A stretch of DNA of 64,000 nucleotides from NCBI GenBank assembly GCA_003864495.1, contig ML133365.1:4223856-4287855 (forward strand). Reading direction: 5' to 3'. Position numbers and translations under genes: made by a program. Below the pieces are notes generated by a model that saw only the letters and a program-made list of their open reading frames with translations, made no database searches and had not been told where the DNA came from. This document shows positions 53,728-63,962 of this stretch, piece after piece. How positions within the stretch are numbered: position 1 is the first letter of the stretch; each line of letters starts with the position of its first letter. The DNA is from Nemopilema nomurai. Taxonomy: Eukaryota; Cnidaria; Scyphozoa; Rhizostomeae; Rhizostomatidae.

Positions 53728-54856
53728 CTGCTCATGTGTCAGTTTTTTCGTTTGAACCTCTTTTTTGAACTGATTTGCTGAAATTATTATTTTGTAATCA
53801 TATATATTTTGGTTTTTTAATTGACCCTAGATGAACATTTTTTAAATGCCAGTTTTTCCAACTTCCAGCAAAGATCTTCAATTCACACTAATTCACCCTA
53901 AGGCCATGCAAAAATTTCGAGAAACGACGCCTTATTCGAATGTTATCTTTCGGCTGCAGAGCTTTGACCTCCTGAATTCTTTTTGTATCTGGCATTTTAG
54001 TCAGTTTTCCTGTTTTGTATGATTACATTTAGCTGATTTAGCAGATTTATATTTCATTACATTTTTTTATTCACCTAGAACTATAGTTGTGTCGTTCTTA
54101 TGGATTCAAAGGTATAGCGTGCTGTATTTGTTTCTTTTCGAAGCCGTTCAAAGCAGTTCAAAGCAAAATTCCATAGTTGTTCTTGCGTCAAATCATGGAC
54201 ACCAGTTCCACATCACAAAAAACTTTTGTTGATCATTAAAGAACGAGAAGTTGCCCATTGTTAAACAGTCAGCAATCATTTGATCGACACCTCGGAGTTT
54301 TTTGAATGATTGGTGACGACGCTTTTAGTCAAACCCCGTATTACGGCCTACCGCTAACTTGCAATAGAATGGTGCATTTCTAGCTTCAAGGCACTGGCTC
54401 GAAAGAATCACTGGACAAATCTCGCTTCAATCGAAAATCCCCGAATAAACGCGAGGAGGAATGCTTGAGCTTTTATTATGAAGGGGATTCGATCATAAAA
54501 AGTTCAAGGTGTGAGCCATGGGAGTGACGTATAACAAACCGCAGCTGAATAGTCTGAAGGGGAATACGAAGAAAGTTGTCCCCTACCCCCGCCCCCCCCC
54601 CCCCATCTTCAATGATCCATTGGTGGTCGTTTCAATTCTTCCATCCTCCATACAAGAATATGTTGGGGGAGGAAGGTTGTAGATATTAAAGATTCGTAGC
54701 GCTTGACTGTGATGACAATGTTCCCAGAAGATGGGACTTCCATCATAGTTATTGCTCTGTTATGCTCAATATCGTAACGAAAAATCAACTGAATTAAAAT
54801 CTATCACTTGCCACCCAAATAAAAAGTTATACCAACACTACTGTTTGTTGGCAAGC
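53728..54856. other. Intergenic between convergent SDR and collagen-Ig genes
   Basis: Probable 3' UTRs of both genes. It contains a C-rich run at 54592-54604. No gene is supported. Confidence 0.4.
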
Positions 54857-57800
54857 CTAGTAGCACCTTAGACTTCCAACCGTATAATATGCCTCTTCGC
54901 CTTTATCGCCTGTATCACCAAATCTCACTTCGGATACGGGTAGGTCTTCCTTGTGTCGAAGATATCCTGAATCTTCTCTCCATGTAGCTTCATCATTCAT
55001 GTCACAGTTACAGGTTTTTCCTCCTGCGCACGAGTTATTCAGCTTACATGCGCAGCCCCTTTCTCTATGGGCAACGCCTCCCCAGTAGCTTTTCCTTTCA
55101 CCTGAAGCAGAATACCATGCCCCGTAAGGGTTTCCGGCAGTCAAACCCAGAAAACTCCCTTTGCATTCATACTTGATGTGCTGCTCACAGTTGTTCGATA
55201 GCCGCATAATTTCCTTGATCTTATTCAATGGGATTAGATACTTGATCTTGCGAATATGAGACCGCTCTTGCTCAGTTCCTTTGACGTGCGATCTTGCCTC
55301 GCTGTCGTGTGAAACCACCGTCACCCCAACCTCGTTATGGCTCTTCATGTCGCAGAAGACGAGCGTCGGTTGTGAAATGATTCCTGAAATATAAATGACG
55401 TAATTCTTCGATTCGGATTGACCGCTTTTTCTGATATCCTTGCATGTGCGCGGTAGATACTTCACTGTGACAGAATGACTTATGGCCGAGACCTTTGACT
55501 TTATGACACATTGGTATACTTCTTCAGCCTTCAAGCCAGGTTGAACCGCCAATGTACGGCTATCCACGATTAATGACTCTTTATCTGTCACCAACTTCCC
55601 GTTTTTTCTCCAAGTTACTACAATTGGTGAAACTCCCCCTGTGTATGGGCAGGATAGCAGCGTAGTTTCTTTCGGAATGGCAAGTAACAGTGATGGGGGT
55701 TTCACCACGAACTCGAGTCTCTTTGCCACATGCAAACTCGCTGCTGCACTTGACTCTTTCACGCTGTTCACTGCCTTGCATTCGTAGTAGCCACTGTCTC
55801 TGACTGCACTATTCCATATCTCCAGTGTTTGTCTTCTGTCTTTGAATCCGGCCCTTTGGGGAATCTGCCCCCCTGACCTTCGAGTCCACGTGATCACCGG
55901 CCACGGCTTGCCCGTCACGTTGCACCTGATTACACTTGTGAAACCTTCCTCATTCTCAATCTTGCTTGCTGCCATCTCTGCCTTGGCAGGAACTAGAAGC
56001 AGGAAGGAAATTGGGCATTTTAAGTACTAGCCTTCAAAGCATTTGCTATTCAGCGCTTACTTAAAATGCTTCACACTACATGCATTTAATTGGGTGGTAG
56101 CTCGTAAATTCATTCAAAGATTCGTTTTCGTTTCATTTACATGTTGCTGCTGGCTTTTTATATCTCCACTCGTGTTTATTTTCTCCGCACATTACTGGCA
56201 TTAGTCGTTCTTTCTTCTTCATCCTTTCAACCATTACGACCTGTGCCTTTCTTTCCCCCATACCAGCCCAATCTTCAAATGCAAGATACATCTTCACTAG
56301 ACACATCTTCAAATGCAAGACACATCTTCACTAGACATAACTTCAAATGCAAGACACATCTTCACTAGACACCTCTTCAAATGCAAGACACACCTTCACT
56401 AGACACATCTTCACTAGACACCTCTTCAAATGCAAGACACATCTTCACTAGACACATCTTCAAATGCAAGACACATCTTCATTAGACACATCTTCAAATG
56501 CAAGACACATCTTCACTAGACACCTCTTCAAATGCAAGACACATCTTCACTAGACACCTCTTCAAATGCAAGACACATCTTCACTAGACACCTCTTCAAA
56601 TGCAAGACACATCTTCACTAGACACATCTTCAAATGCAAGACACATCTTCACTAGACACATCTTAAAATGCAAGACACATCTTCACTAGACACCTCTTCA
56701 AATGCAAGACACATCTTCACTAGACACCTCTTCAAATGCAAGACACATCTTCACTAGACACCTCTTCAAATGCAAGACACATCTTCACTAGACACATCTT
56801 CAAATGCAAGACACATCTTCACTAGACACCTCTTCAAATGCAAGACACATCTTCACTAGACACCTCTTCAAATGCAAGACACACCTTCACTAGACACCTC
56901 TTCAAATGTAAGACACATCTTCATTAGACACATCTTCACTAGACACCTCTTCAAATGCAAGACACACCTTCACTAGACACCTCTTCAAATGCAAGACACA
57001 TCTTCACTAGACACATCTTCAAATGCAAGACACATCTTCATTAGAAACATCTTCAAATGCAAGACACATCTTCACTAGACACCTCTTCAAATGCAAGACA
57101 CATCTTCACTAGACACATCTTCAAATGCAAGACACATCTTCACTAGACACCTCTTCAAATGCAAGACACGTCTTCACTAGACACATCTTCAAATGCAAGA
57201 CACACCTTCACTAGACACCTCTTCAAATGCAAGACACATCTTCACTAGACACATCTTCAAATGCAAGACACATCTTCATTAGACACATCTTCAAATGCAA
57301 GACACATCTTCACTAGACACCTCTTCAAATGCAAGACACATCTTCACTAGACACCTCTTCAAATGCAAGACACATCTTCACTAGACACCTCTTCAAATGC
57401 AAGACACATCTTCACTAGACACATCTTCAAATGCAAGACACATCTTCACTAGACACCTCTTCAAATGCAAGACACGTCTTCACTAGACACATCTTCAAAT
57501 GCAAGACACATCTTCACTAGACACCTCTTCAAATGCAAGACACATCTTCACTAGACACCTCTTCAAATGCAAGACACATCTTCACTAGACACATCTTCAA
57601 ATGCAAGACTACCCACTCTGCATACCTTCTTTCTAGGATCGGCACTAAACGTGCTATTCCACCCTTTCCCGAAAATCAAAGAGGCGTATTTACCATTGAC
57701 GTTCAACCAGGCCACGGCCACTTCTTCTCCGATGACACTTTTTGCTCTACATGTAATTTTCCCCTCGTCTGTTCCCTTAATTCTTTCTATCATCAACATT

Positions 57801-59050
57801 CCCCCTCCAATCCACTTGTATCTGGCATCGATATTCCTCTCAGGTATAAGACGCGTGGCCGGCACTGGATGACCCGTTGCCACACAGGTAAATGTGACAG
57901 TACTGTTTGCCAAAACTGTCTTATTCTGCGGAGGAGTTGTTATCTTCGGTACGGCTATTGAGTCCCCCTTTTGCCCTTTGATTCCCTTGAGTCCTTGTCC
58001 TCCGTTGCGCCCCTTTTGACCTTGATCCCCCTTCTCTCCTTTAAGGCCTTTTAGACCTCGCAATCCCGGGTCTCCTTTGATGCCATTGAAGCCTGTTGGT
58101 CCCATGGGCCCGGCCTTTCCTCGACTCCCTTTGCGGCCAGGTGGTCCTGCGGGACCGGGTAAGCCAATCGGCCCTGGTGGTCCCTGCAAACTGATTGGTA
58201 CAAGCAGACTCCGGTTCAGAAAGTGCACCACCAGCCTTGAGAGTGCACCATCTTCTCGATTTGCTTCTCTCTTTGGCCGCCTTTTAATCACTCCTATAAC
58301 AAGGTTAACAAATTTTGAAAAGTTTCAAACTCCCTTGAAAATATCTGCTGAGAATGATACAAAGATACCTTTGCTCTCTCAACCCAGTTACCTCGCTAGT
58401 ATCAGCCTACTGTCGTATTGCCTAGAGTAGTAGTGTTTTCCCCGGTGAAAAGCTTGAACAATCAGTGTGGGCAACAAAGCATATGCAAGCGACATATTCA
58501 TGGACGTACAAGTTGATTGGCGTGGTATAGAACTTGTAGTATTAACTAAGAAAGTTCCCTTGATTGTATTTGAAAAAAGATTAATGAAATGTTTTTGATT
58601 GATTTGATTGTTTGGGACTTTGGCTATGAGGGTGTTGGAAAGAAAGTCCCTTAAATGGAAGCCCACCTTAAAATGAAAAGTCAGATTTTCTGACATTATC
58701 AGCAAGATTCACAATGGCGATTCAAGAAACGAGATTCAAGATCTACAAAAGCAAGAAACGCAAAGAAGAAGCATTGCAACGGAACCTTGGACGATCCTTT
58801 TGATGTCTTGTCCCTCCTGGGCTGCCTTCCGGTTGTTTTCGCAGCATTGCTCAAGGGCAACCAGCCTCTTCTCCACCCGCTCTAACATGGCTACCTCACT
58901 GTAGTGCGTCTTTCGCTTCAATTCGTCTATCGCCTTCGCAAGCTCCCGTTTCGTCGTGAATGCGTAAAAGCAGAGCGCCGCAAAGCAGGTCAGCAGCAAA
59001 ACATAGTGCAACGCTGTCTTCGTTGGACTTGGCTGCGTTGGGGTTCCCAT
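54857..59050 (-). CDS. Type II membrane protein: coiled coil, collagen, Ig domains, CNTNAP-type fibrinogen-like domain
   Basis: Three exons in matching phase: 58786-59050, 57694-58293, 54857-55992; 667 codons with stop. Residues 12-31 are a membrane span with no preceding signal, giving an outside C-terminus. Residues 34-70 are a short coiled coil that could trimerise the chain. RPKR at 94-97 is a furin-type site. Residues 126-200 are 25 uninterrupted Gly-X-Y triplets. One I-set Ig domain ([10 protein letters not shown]...ITCRA) and two more ([36 protein letters not shown]) follow. The last 200 residues, with [50 protein letters not shown] and [13 protein letters not shown], match the fibrinogen-like region of contactin-associated proteins. 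This is a shed or cell-surface adhesion/matrix protein by inference. The frame-neutral 66-base stretch 58182-58247 could be a micro-intron. Intron 2 carries a large minisatellite. Confidence 0.88.
56272..57608. repeat. 34-bp minisatellite, about 39 copies
   Basis: The unit is CTTCAAATGCAAGACACATC then TTCACTAGACACCT, 34 bases long, with the main variant site ACACCT versus ACACAT. Variants recur in longer blocks (compare around 56385, 56985 and 57200), so some copies spread as multi-unit segments. It fills most of intron 2 of the collagen-Ig gene and stops 86 bases from the exon 2 donor. The constant spacing lacks unique spacers, so it is not a CRISPR array. Confidence 0.97.
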
Positions 59051-59080
59051 TTTTTGGCCTAGCGCTGTCTGCCAGTTTGA

Positions 59081-59122
59081 GGCCTAAGTTAGACGTCGCT
59101 CTTCTCATGCGCCGAACCTAAT
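59081..59122 (+). repeat. Left terminal inverted repeat of the Harbinger element
   Basis: 42 bases identical to the inverse of 62977-63018. The left flank is TGA, matching the TGA after the right end. Confidence 0.95.
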
Positions 59123-59296
59123 ACAATTAGGAGCGACTGAAGAAGGACTCTAGAGCGACCCTTAAGTTATACGTCGCTCCTAATCTGTCGCTCCTGATCT
59201 GAATTGAATGAACCATGGCAACAGCCAGCGACGCACAACAACAGCAACAGCTATTGTCTAGAGTTTGTTTTGGCGGGCATTTTCGATCACGTAATA

Positions 59297-60616
59297 ATGG
59301 TAGACCAAAAGCAGAAAATCAGAGTTATTATGCTGAGAAAAATGATTTCTGCGAATCGAAGGCGTCGCAAAATGCTTCAACATGGTGTTGTATTGATACT
59401 TAGACATCGGTCCATGATAACAGCTTGTTTGCTCTCAGCTATGCTTTTATTTGCACAACACAACTCGAGACGAACAGTCATCCGATCATGCAGGAGACTA
59501 GAAAGAAATTATGGATGGTGGGAAATGGTGTGGAACACTTACGACGACGACCGTTTCAAGAGAACATTCAGGGTATCCAGGGAAACTTTTAACTTCATCC
59601 TTGCACGCATACGCCACAAGCTTGAGAGAGACGGGTTGTGTGAAGAACCAATTCCACCGGAATTTCGTCTAGGCCTGTGTTTGTATCGACTTGGAAGAGG
59701 CGATTACTTTTATACAATTGCAGAAATGGCCGGACTTGCTCCTTGCACAGTTTCAAGCATTGTTCATGATGTAAATGAAGCAATCGTTTCTTGTTTATGG
59801 GAGGAATGTGTTACTGTCTACATGCCAGTAACTGAGGAAGATTTTAGGAACAAGATGCTAGATATGGAAGAACTCTGGCAGTTTCCCTTCAGTTGGTGTG
59901 CAGTGGATGGTTGCCATATTCCCATCAAGTGCCCCCCTGGTGGACAAGAAGCTTGCAAAGAGTATCATAATTTTAAAAACTTTTATTCAATCGTTCTGAT
60001 GTCCATGGTAGATGCTAAATATCGGTTTGTCTGGGGGAGCTGCGGATTTCCTGGAAATTCGCATGATTCTATCATACTCCAGTCAACTTCCCTGTGGTCT
60101 TCCATTAAAGATGGAAAGTTTCTTCCAAATTATGCACAACTGGAAGAAGATGTTGAAATTCCACCCATTATACTTGGTGATTCTGCGTTCCCATTTGAAA
60201 CGTTTTTAATGAAGCCCTACACTAATGCCGTTCTGAGCAAAGAGCAGAGGTATTTTAACTACCGACTGAGTCGGGCCAGGATGGTAGTCGAAGGAGCTTA
60301 TGGGCAGTTGAAGGGGCGTTGGCGGTTGTTGTTGAGGAAATCAGAAGGAAACCTGTACCAAACCAAAATGGCAACACTTTCTTGTATGGTACTCCATAAT
60401 ATCTGCCTTGAAAGGAGTGATGTAATTCCATCAAAGCTTGATCTGTCTATTGATCCCTCAACACAACAAAGGAGAGACCGAGCAACAATACGAGATATTT
60501 TACTCATGAAAGAATGCCACAAGATTGCTGACCCAAAAAAGAATGAAGCAAATAATGTGAGGAAAACAATCATGAGAAAACTGCAGAAAGAACTACAGAA
60601 CTCAAATGTAAACTAA
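59297..60616 (+). CDS. PIF/Harbinger DDE transposase
   Basis: A 439-residue transposase of the HARBI1 type (DDE_Tnp_4 fold), which cuts and inserts the surrounding element. A helix-turn-helix-like part (GLCLYRLGRGDYFYTIAEMA, GLAPCTVSSIVHDV) precedes the catalytic core. Catalytic residues are Asp204 in WCAVDGCHIPI, Asp295 in ILGDSAFPF and Glu332 in MVVEGAYGQLKGRW; the D-to-E spacing of 37 is normal for the superfamily. HNFKNFYSIVLMSMVDA and the late CMVLHNICLE also match. The first in-frame ATG is 59297. The frame is open back to 59204, and an ATG in another frame (59215, MATASDAQQ) could belong to a spliced 5' exon. There is no internal stop or frameshift, so the enzyme may be active. Confidence 0.93.
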   Translation: MVDQKQKIRVIMLRKMISANRRRRKMLQHGVVLILRHRSMITACLLSAMLLFAQHNSRRTVIRSCRRLERNYGWWEMVWNTYDDDRFKRTFRVSRETFNFILARIRHKLERDGLCEEPIPPEFRLGLCLYRLGRGDYFYTIAEMAGLAPCTVSSIVHDVNEAIVSCLWEECVTVYMPVTEEDFRNKMLDMEELWQFPFSWCAVDGCHIPIKCPPGGQEACKEYHNFKNFYSIVLMSMVDAKYRFVWGSCGFPGNSHDSIILQSTSLWSSIKDGKFLPNYAQLEEDVEIPPIILGDSAFPFETFLMKPYTNAVLSKEQRYFNYRLSRARMVVEGAYGQLKGRWRLLLRKSEGNLYQTKMATLSCMVLHNICLERSDVIPSKLDLSIDPSTQQRRDRATIRDILLMKECHKIADPKKNEANNVRKTIMRKLQKELQNSNVN

Positions 60617-61117
60617 GAAGAACAGATCATGTGTGCTAACTTGAAAAACAGTCAAGAAAACTATTGCACTTTACTTACTATAGCATGATAAACACAACTA
60701 AAATTAAAGAATTTTCTCAAAATATGGGGGTAACCAACAAAGCTGTTCATACCAGGAGAAACTTTGAAAAATGCTTTGCCTCTTCAGTTTTTACAGGTGA
60801 CCTGAAGCAAAACTCTTATTAACACCCCTCTAATTATGTATTTCATGCGAAAAGTCATCCCCCCATTTTATTAGTGACCCTTAATTTTAGAAAAACAAGG
60901 CAAATTTGCCAAGAACAGAACAATCTTTGAACACATAATTTCGGAAAAGCTAAGCATTTCAATCTATTATGACCCCCCCATTTTAAGGTTTTTTAAAAAT
61001 ATTCCAACCCTCCCTCCTTATTAGACCCCCCTACAATTAGGAACTTGAGAGTACTTGAAGTTCTTAGGTCTATTGGTTAGATATCTCAAAGTCTAATGGT
61101 TGATAAATACAGGCAGA

Positions 61118-61345
61118 TTAAAACTGATAATATGAGGAGTAGTTGTCCATGTGTTGTTGACCCTGAATATTTGTGTAGTTAGCTTGCTGTGGTGAGGTTT
61201 GAAAAGGCTGTTGAGGTTGAGGTTGTGTTCGTGCGGCCATTAAAAGTTGCATAAGTTTTAGTTCGTGCTGTCTGGATTTTTCAGCTTCTTCCCTGGCAAA
61301 GTTTAAAAAATCACTCATAGGATCTTTTTCAACTATTGTCTTTCA
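61118..61345 (-). CDS. Possible C-terminal extension behind tandem TGA stops
   Basis: In the same frame as the Myb/SANT-like protein, immediately after its two TGA codons, a further 70-odd codons stay open. They read MSDFLNFAREEAEKSRQHEL, a charged amphipathic helix, then a Gln/Pro-rich end. Myb-like Harbinger proteins often end in such a dimerisation helix, so this may be the true C-terminus cut off by mutation, reached by readthrough, or chance open sequence. No splice sites skip the stops. Confidence 0.35.
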
Positions 61346-62694
61346 TCATGTCATGAGATCATGAAATTGGCTTTCCTTCCTCGTCTTTCTTCTTTTGGCT
61401 GGCACAGGAACATAGATCTCTTGAGAGTCAGAAGATGTTGTAGCTGGCGAATCGGCAGAAGGTTCAAGTGGTTGTTCACTAGATGAAGTGGCAGAGGGTT
61501 CAATTGCTTGCTCTGGTTGACATGACTCTCTTGTTTTTACCAAAGCAAACAATTGGTTAAACCACATACCATATCCACGCTCATCCTGGAAGCGTTTTAT
61601 CCCACTTCCTGATTTCATTAACATAGCTGCTTTCTTGCATTCAGCTACTGTCTTCTTAAATTTGGTTCGGAGTTGAACAGCAGTGTAGGTGCAATTTTCA
61701 TTTCTGTCAGCTGCACGTTTTTTCAATTCAGTGAGTACTTTTTCATAGATTTCTGCATTTTTTTGATTTCTTGTGTTGGTGAAGATTAGTTTTTTCTTAA
61801 AGTATTCGTCATTAGCAATTATGTCAACAAGATCATTAAGCAAACTTTCTGGCCATTGTGCCTTTCTACCTGGCCTTTTCTTTGTTTTGTGCCTCTTGCC
61901 TTTGATTGTATTAAGCAAAGCATCATCTCCATCTCCACTTGCCAAGCTTTCATCATCAGTTTCATTATCAAAAGCTGTAGCTTCCAACCTGAAAGTGAAA
62001 ATAACCATTTTTAGGATTCTGTCTGCTTGACAATTTTCATGGTTATTTATTTACCTGTACATTCACAAATCTAATTGCACTACTCAGCTAATATCTGAAG
62101 CTGTCCACAAAGCTATGGTTTTTCAGACAAAGTTTCCACATCCTGGTTTCAATTGTCTTTTACCACATGATACTGAGGGGTTGGCAGTTAAGATTCCTAT
62201 CATTGGAGAGATGAGTTAAATCATGAATATTTTGATATTGTTGAGGTTGGGCTGATGTTGGAATTGTCAGTATTGTAGGCTGACCTAATAAAGGCAAAAT
62301 TTATCATAGTTGGAAAAACTATAGACATACAGCTGCAATGTTGTACAATCGTGATCATTTGTGGCTTAGTTAGTTACTACAATACGTTGCTGCAGATATT
62401 CCTAATATGCAAAGTCGCACGTCAAGGTATTTTATTGACACAAAATACAAACCTTGATAATGTTTTCGGGGTTGTTTTGCCCACGATTCTATCCTTTAGG
62501 CCAACCACTCCTTCGTTTGAACATTCGTTGCAGTATCCAACGCTTCTCCCAGCCAACCATCCTCGAATTTCTTCATTGTCCTCGGGACGACTGCATATGT
62601 TACATATGGGAACACCGCACTGTATACAAATATACTTTGTTTCTCTTGTCATACAGCTATGACAGAAGTCGCATTTTGGAGCACAAGAAGCCAT
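61346..62694 (-). CDS. Harbinger second protein: cysteine-rich zinc-ribbon-like module spliced to Myb/SANT-like domain
   Basis: Two exons in matching phase: 62453-62694 and 61346-61988 (donor CAAG|GTTTGT, acceptor TTTCAG|GTTG), 294 residues. Exon 1 encodes a cysteine cluster (Cys8, 11, 14, 23, 26, 31, 34, 55, 58) around RETKYICIQCGVPICNICS, like the C-terminal zinc ribbon of piggyBac-type transposases. Exon 2 encodes an acidic stretch, basic KGKRHKTKKRPGRK, then a trihelix/MADF-like Myb/SANT domain from KAQWPESLLNDLVDII to GYGMWFNQLFAL. A Pro/Ser/Glu linker and basic PAKRRKTRKES follow. In this superfamily the Myb-like partner binds the element ends and carries the transposase into the nucleus (known); the zinc module's role is unknown. 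The frame ends in two consecutive TGA codons and then stays open to 61118. Confidence 0.8.
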
Positions 62695-62976
62695 TTCTGT
62701 TCGTTGTGAATTTGTGTTGGCGCCGAATGCCAAGTCGAAGAAATATCATTTTGCGCACGCGCCGGCCTCGTTTGAGAACGGAATTAATTTCTAAAATGTA
62801 TTCGTAATTTATGAATTGAATTCGGCGCATGAGAAGAGCGACGTTTAACTTGACGTCGCTCCAGCGTCGCATAATGCGACAGGATCTGTCGCTCCAAATA
62901 CATTCTGCTGCACCTAATTCAATCTGCCGAACTTAATCAAGTTAAACGTCGCTCTTCTCATGCGCCTAATTCAACA

Positions 62977-63018
62977 ATTAGGTTCGGCGCATGAGAAGAG
63001 CGACGTCTAACTTAGGCC
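62977..63018 (-). repeat. Right terminal inverted repeat of the Harbinger element
   Basis: 42 bases identical to the inverse of the left end. A near copy in the opposite orientation starts about 35 bases further in (62941-62966), making a strong hairpin at this end. Confidence 0.95.
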
Positions 63019-63021
63019 TGA

Positions 63022-63962
63022 TTCCGCTTTCGTGAAAGAGGAAACTCTGTTGTGGACACTGCGGTTTCAGGGGGTAGTTTTGTCGACTGGATCATCTTCT
63101 GGGACAGGGTCTGTCAGACTTGCCAGAGCAAACATTCAAGCAAGTGTACAACAAAATGTCATCACCGCGTTACATGTTGAAGTTCCATTTTGCTTTAAAT
63201 ATTTCAGAACATGCGCCCAGCTCAAGAATCAAGATAAAAGAATCCTCTTTGTTTTTGCTGCTCTCAAAACAAAGCTTCGTGTTCTGTCCGGAGCCAGGGT
63301 CGTTGACAGAACTCTGGGGCGGGCCCTTTTGCGCCGCAGTCGAAATGTTTAACTGTAAGACCTATATTTTTGCGGGCCCCGGACTTTTACGCCGTTTGAG
63401 CCTTTGTCATTGTGGCTTGAGGTGAAATCTTTTTTACGGTCTCTGCTCGGGGATGGTTAATCTGTAAACTGTTCCAGTTCATAGATTAAGAATTTCTCAA
63501 ACTTTGGCCCCTGTTTGCTTCATTACTTCACTACTTGATAAAATTGTAAGGAATCCTAAGTCTAAAATTAGTTACACAACCATTTGTAACGTTTTTTCGC
63601 TGTATTTTAAAGCCTATTTAACATCCAAACGCTCACAAGATCAATTTACAGAATCACGACTGAGTCATGTGTTTTTGTGAAACGACGAGCCCGCATCTGA
63701 ACTCAAACAGACAGCGAGTATTTTTTCTAATCCAATTTACTCCCGAATAGTCATTCATTCGTACCCTACGAACATAGAAAACCAGATTGAGTCGTATGAG
63801 GATGTTGCTTATTGCAGAGTGAGCATCTCAAAATTCCGAAATTCCGCAAGACCATCAAACGATCAACCAAAACTTTTTCATACTCAAGTATGGCTTTGTA
63901 TCGACTGAAGTAAACCACAGCAATTCTGAAGATGGAACACTCAAGCGAAATTGATGACTTAC
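63022..63962. other. Flank right of the Harbinger element
   Basis: Before the transposon arrived this DNA was contiguous with the 5' side of the collagen-Ig gene, so it probably holds that gene's promoter and upstream 5' UTR. No open frame here resembles a known protein. Confidence 0.4.

Larger units (their letters stand above)
59081..63018. mobile_element. Complete PIF/Harbinger DNA transposon
   Basis: The element has 42-bp perfect terminal inverted repeats starting GGCCTAAGTTAGACGTCG at the left and, on the minus strand, at 63018. Both sides are flanked by the same triplet TGA (59078-59080 and 63019-63021), a 3-bp target duplication; the superfamily usually duplicates TWA. Subterminal regions carry several more copies of ACGTCGCTC and its inverse, probable transposase-binding sites, including a nested inverted copy at 62941-63011. 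Inside are a plus-strand DDE transposase and a convergent minus-strand Myb/SANT-like gene, the two-gene layout of autonomous Harbingers. Intact frames and identical repeats indicate a recent insertion. Confidence 0.93.

Noticed and set aside
56272..57608. Regular 34-bp repeats that look like a CRISPR array
   Set aside because: No unique spacers; units abut head to tail in a eukaryotic intron, so this is a minisatellite.
59204..59296. Extension of the Harbinger transposase upstream of the ATG at 59297
   Set aside because: The frame is open but begins with TTG, which is not expected as a start in this setting; a spliced 5' exon remains possible.
63032..63425. Open frames of about 100 codons right of the transposon
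   Set aside because: No similarity, and they overlap each other in different frames; more likely upstream DNA of the collagen-Ig gene.
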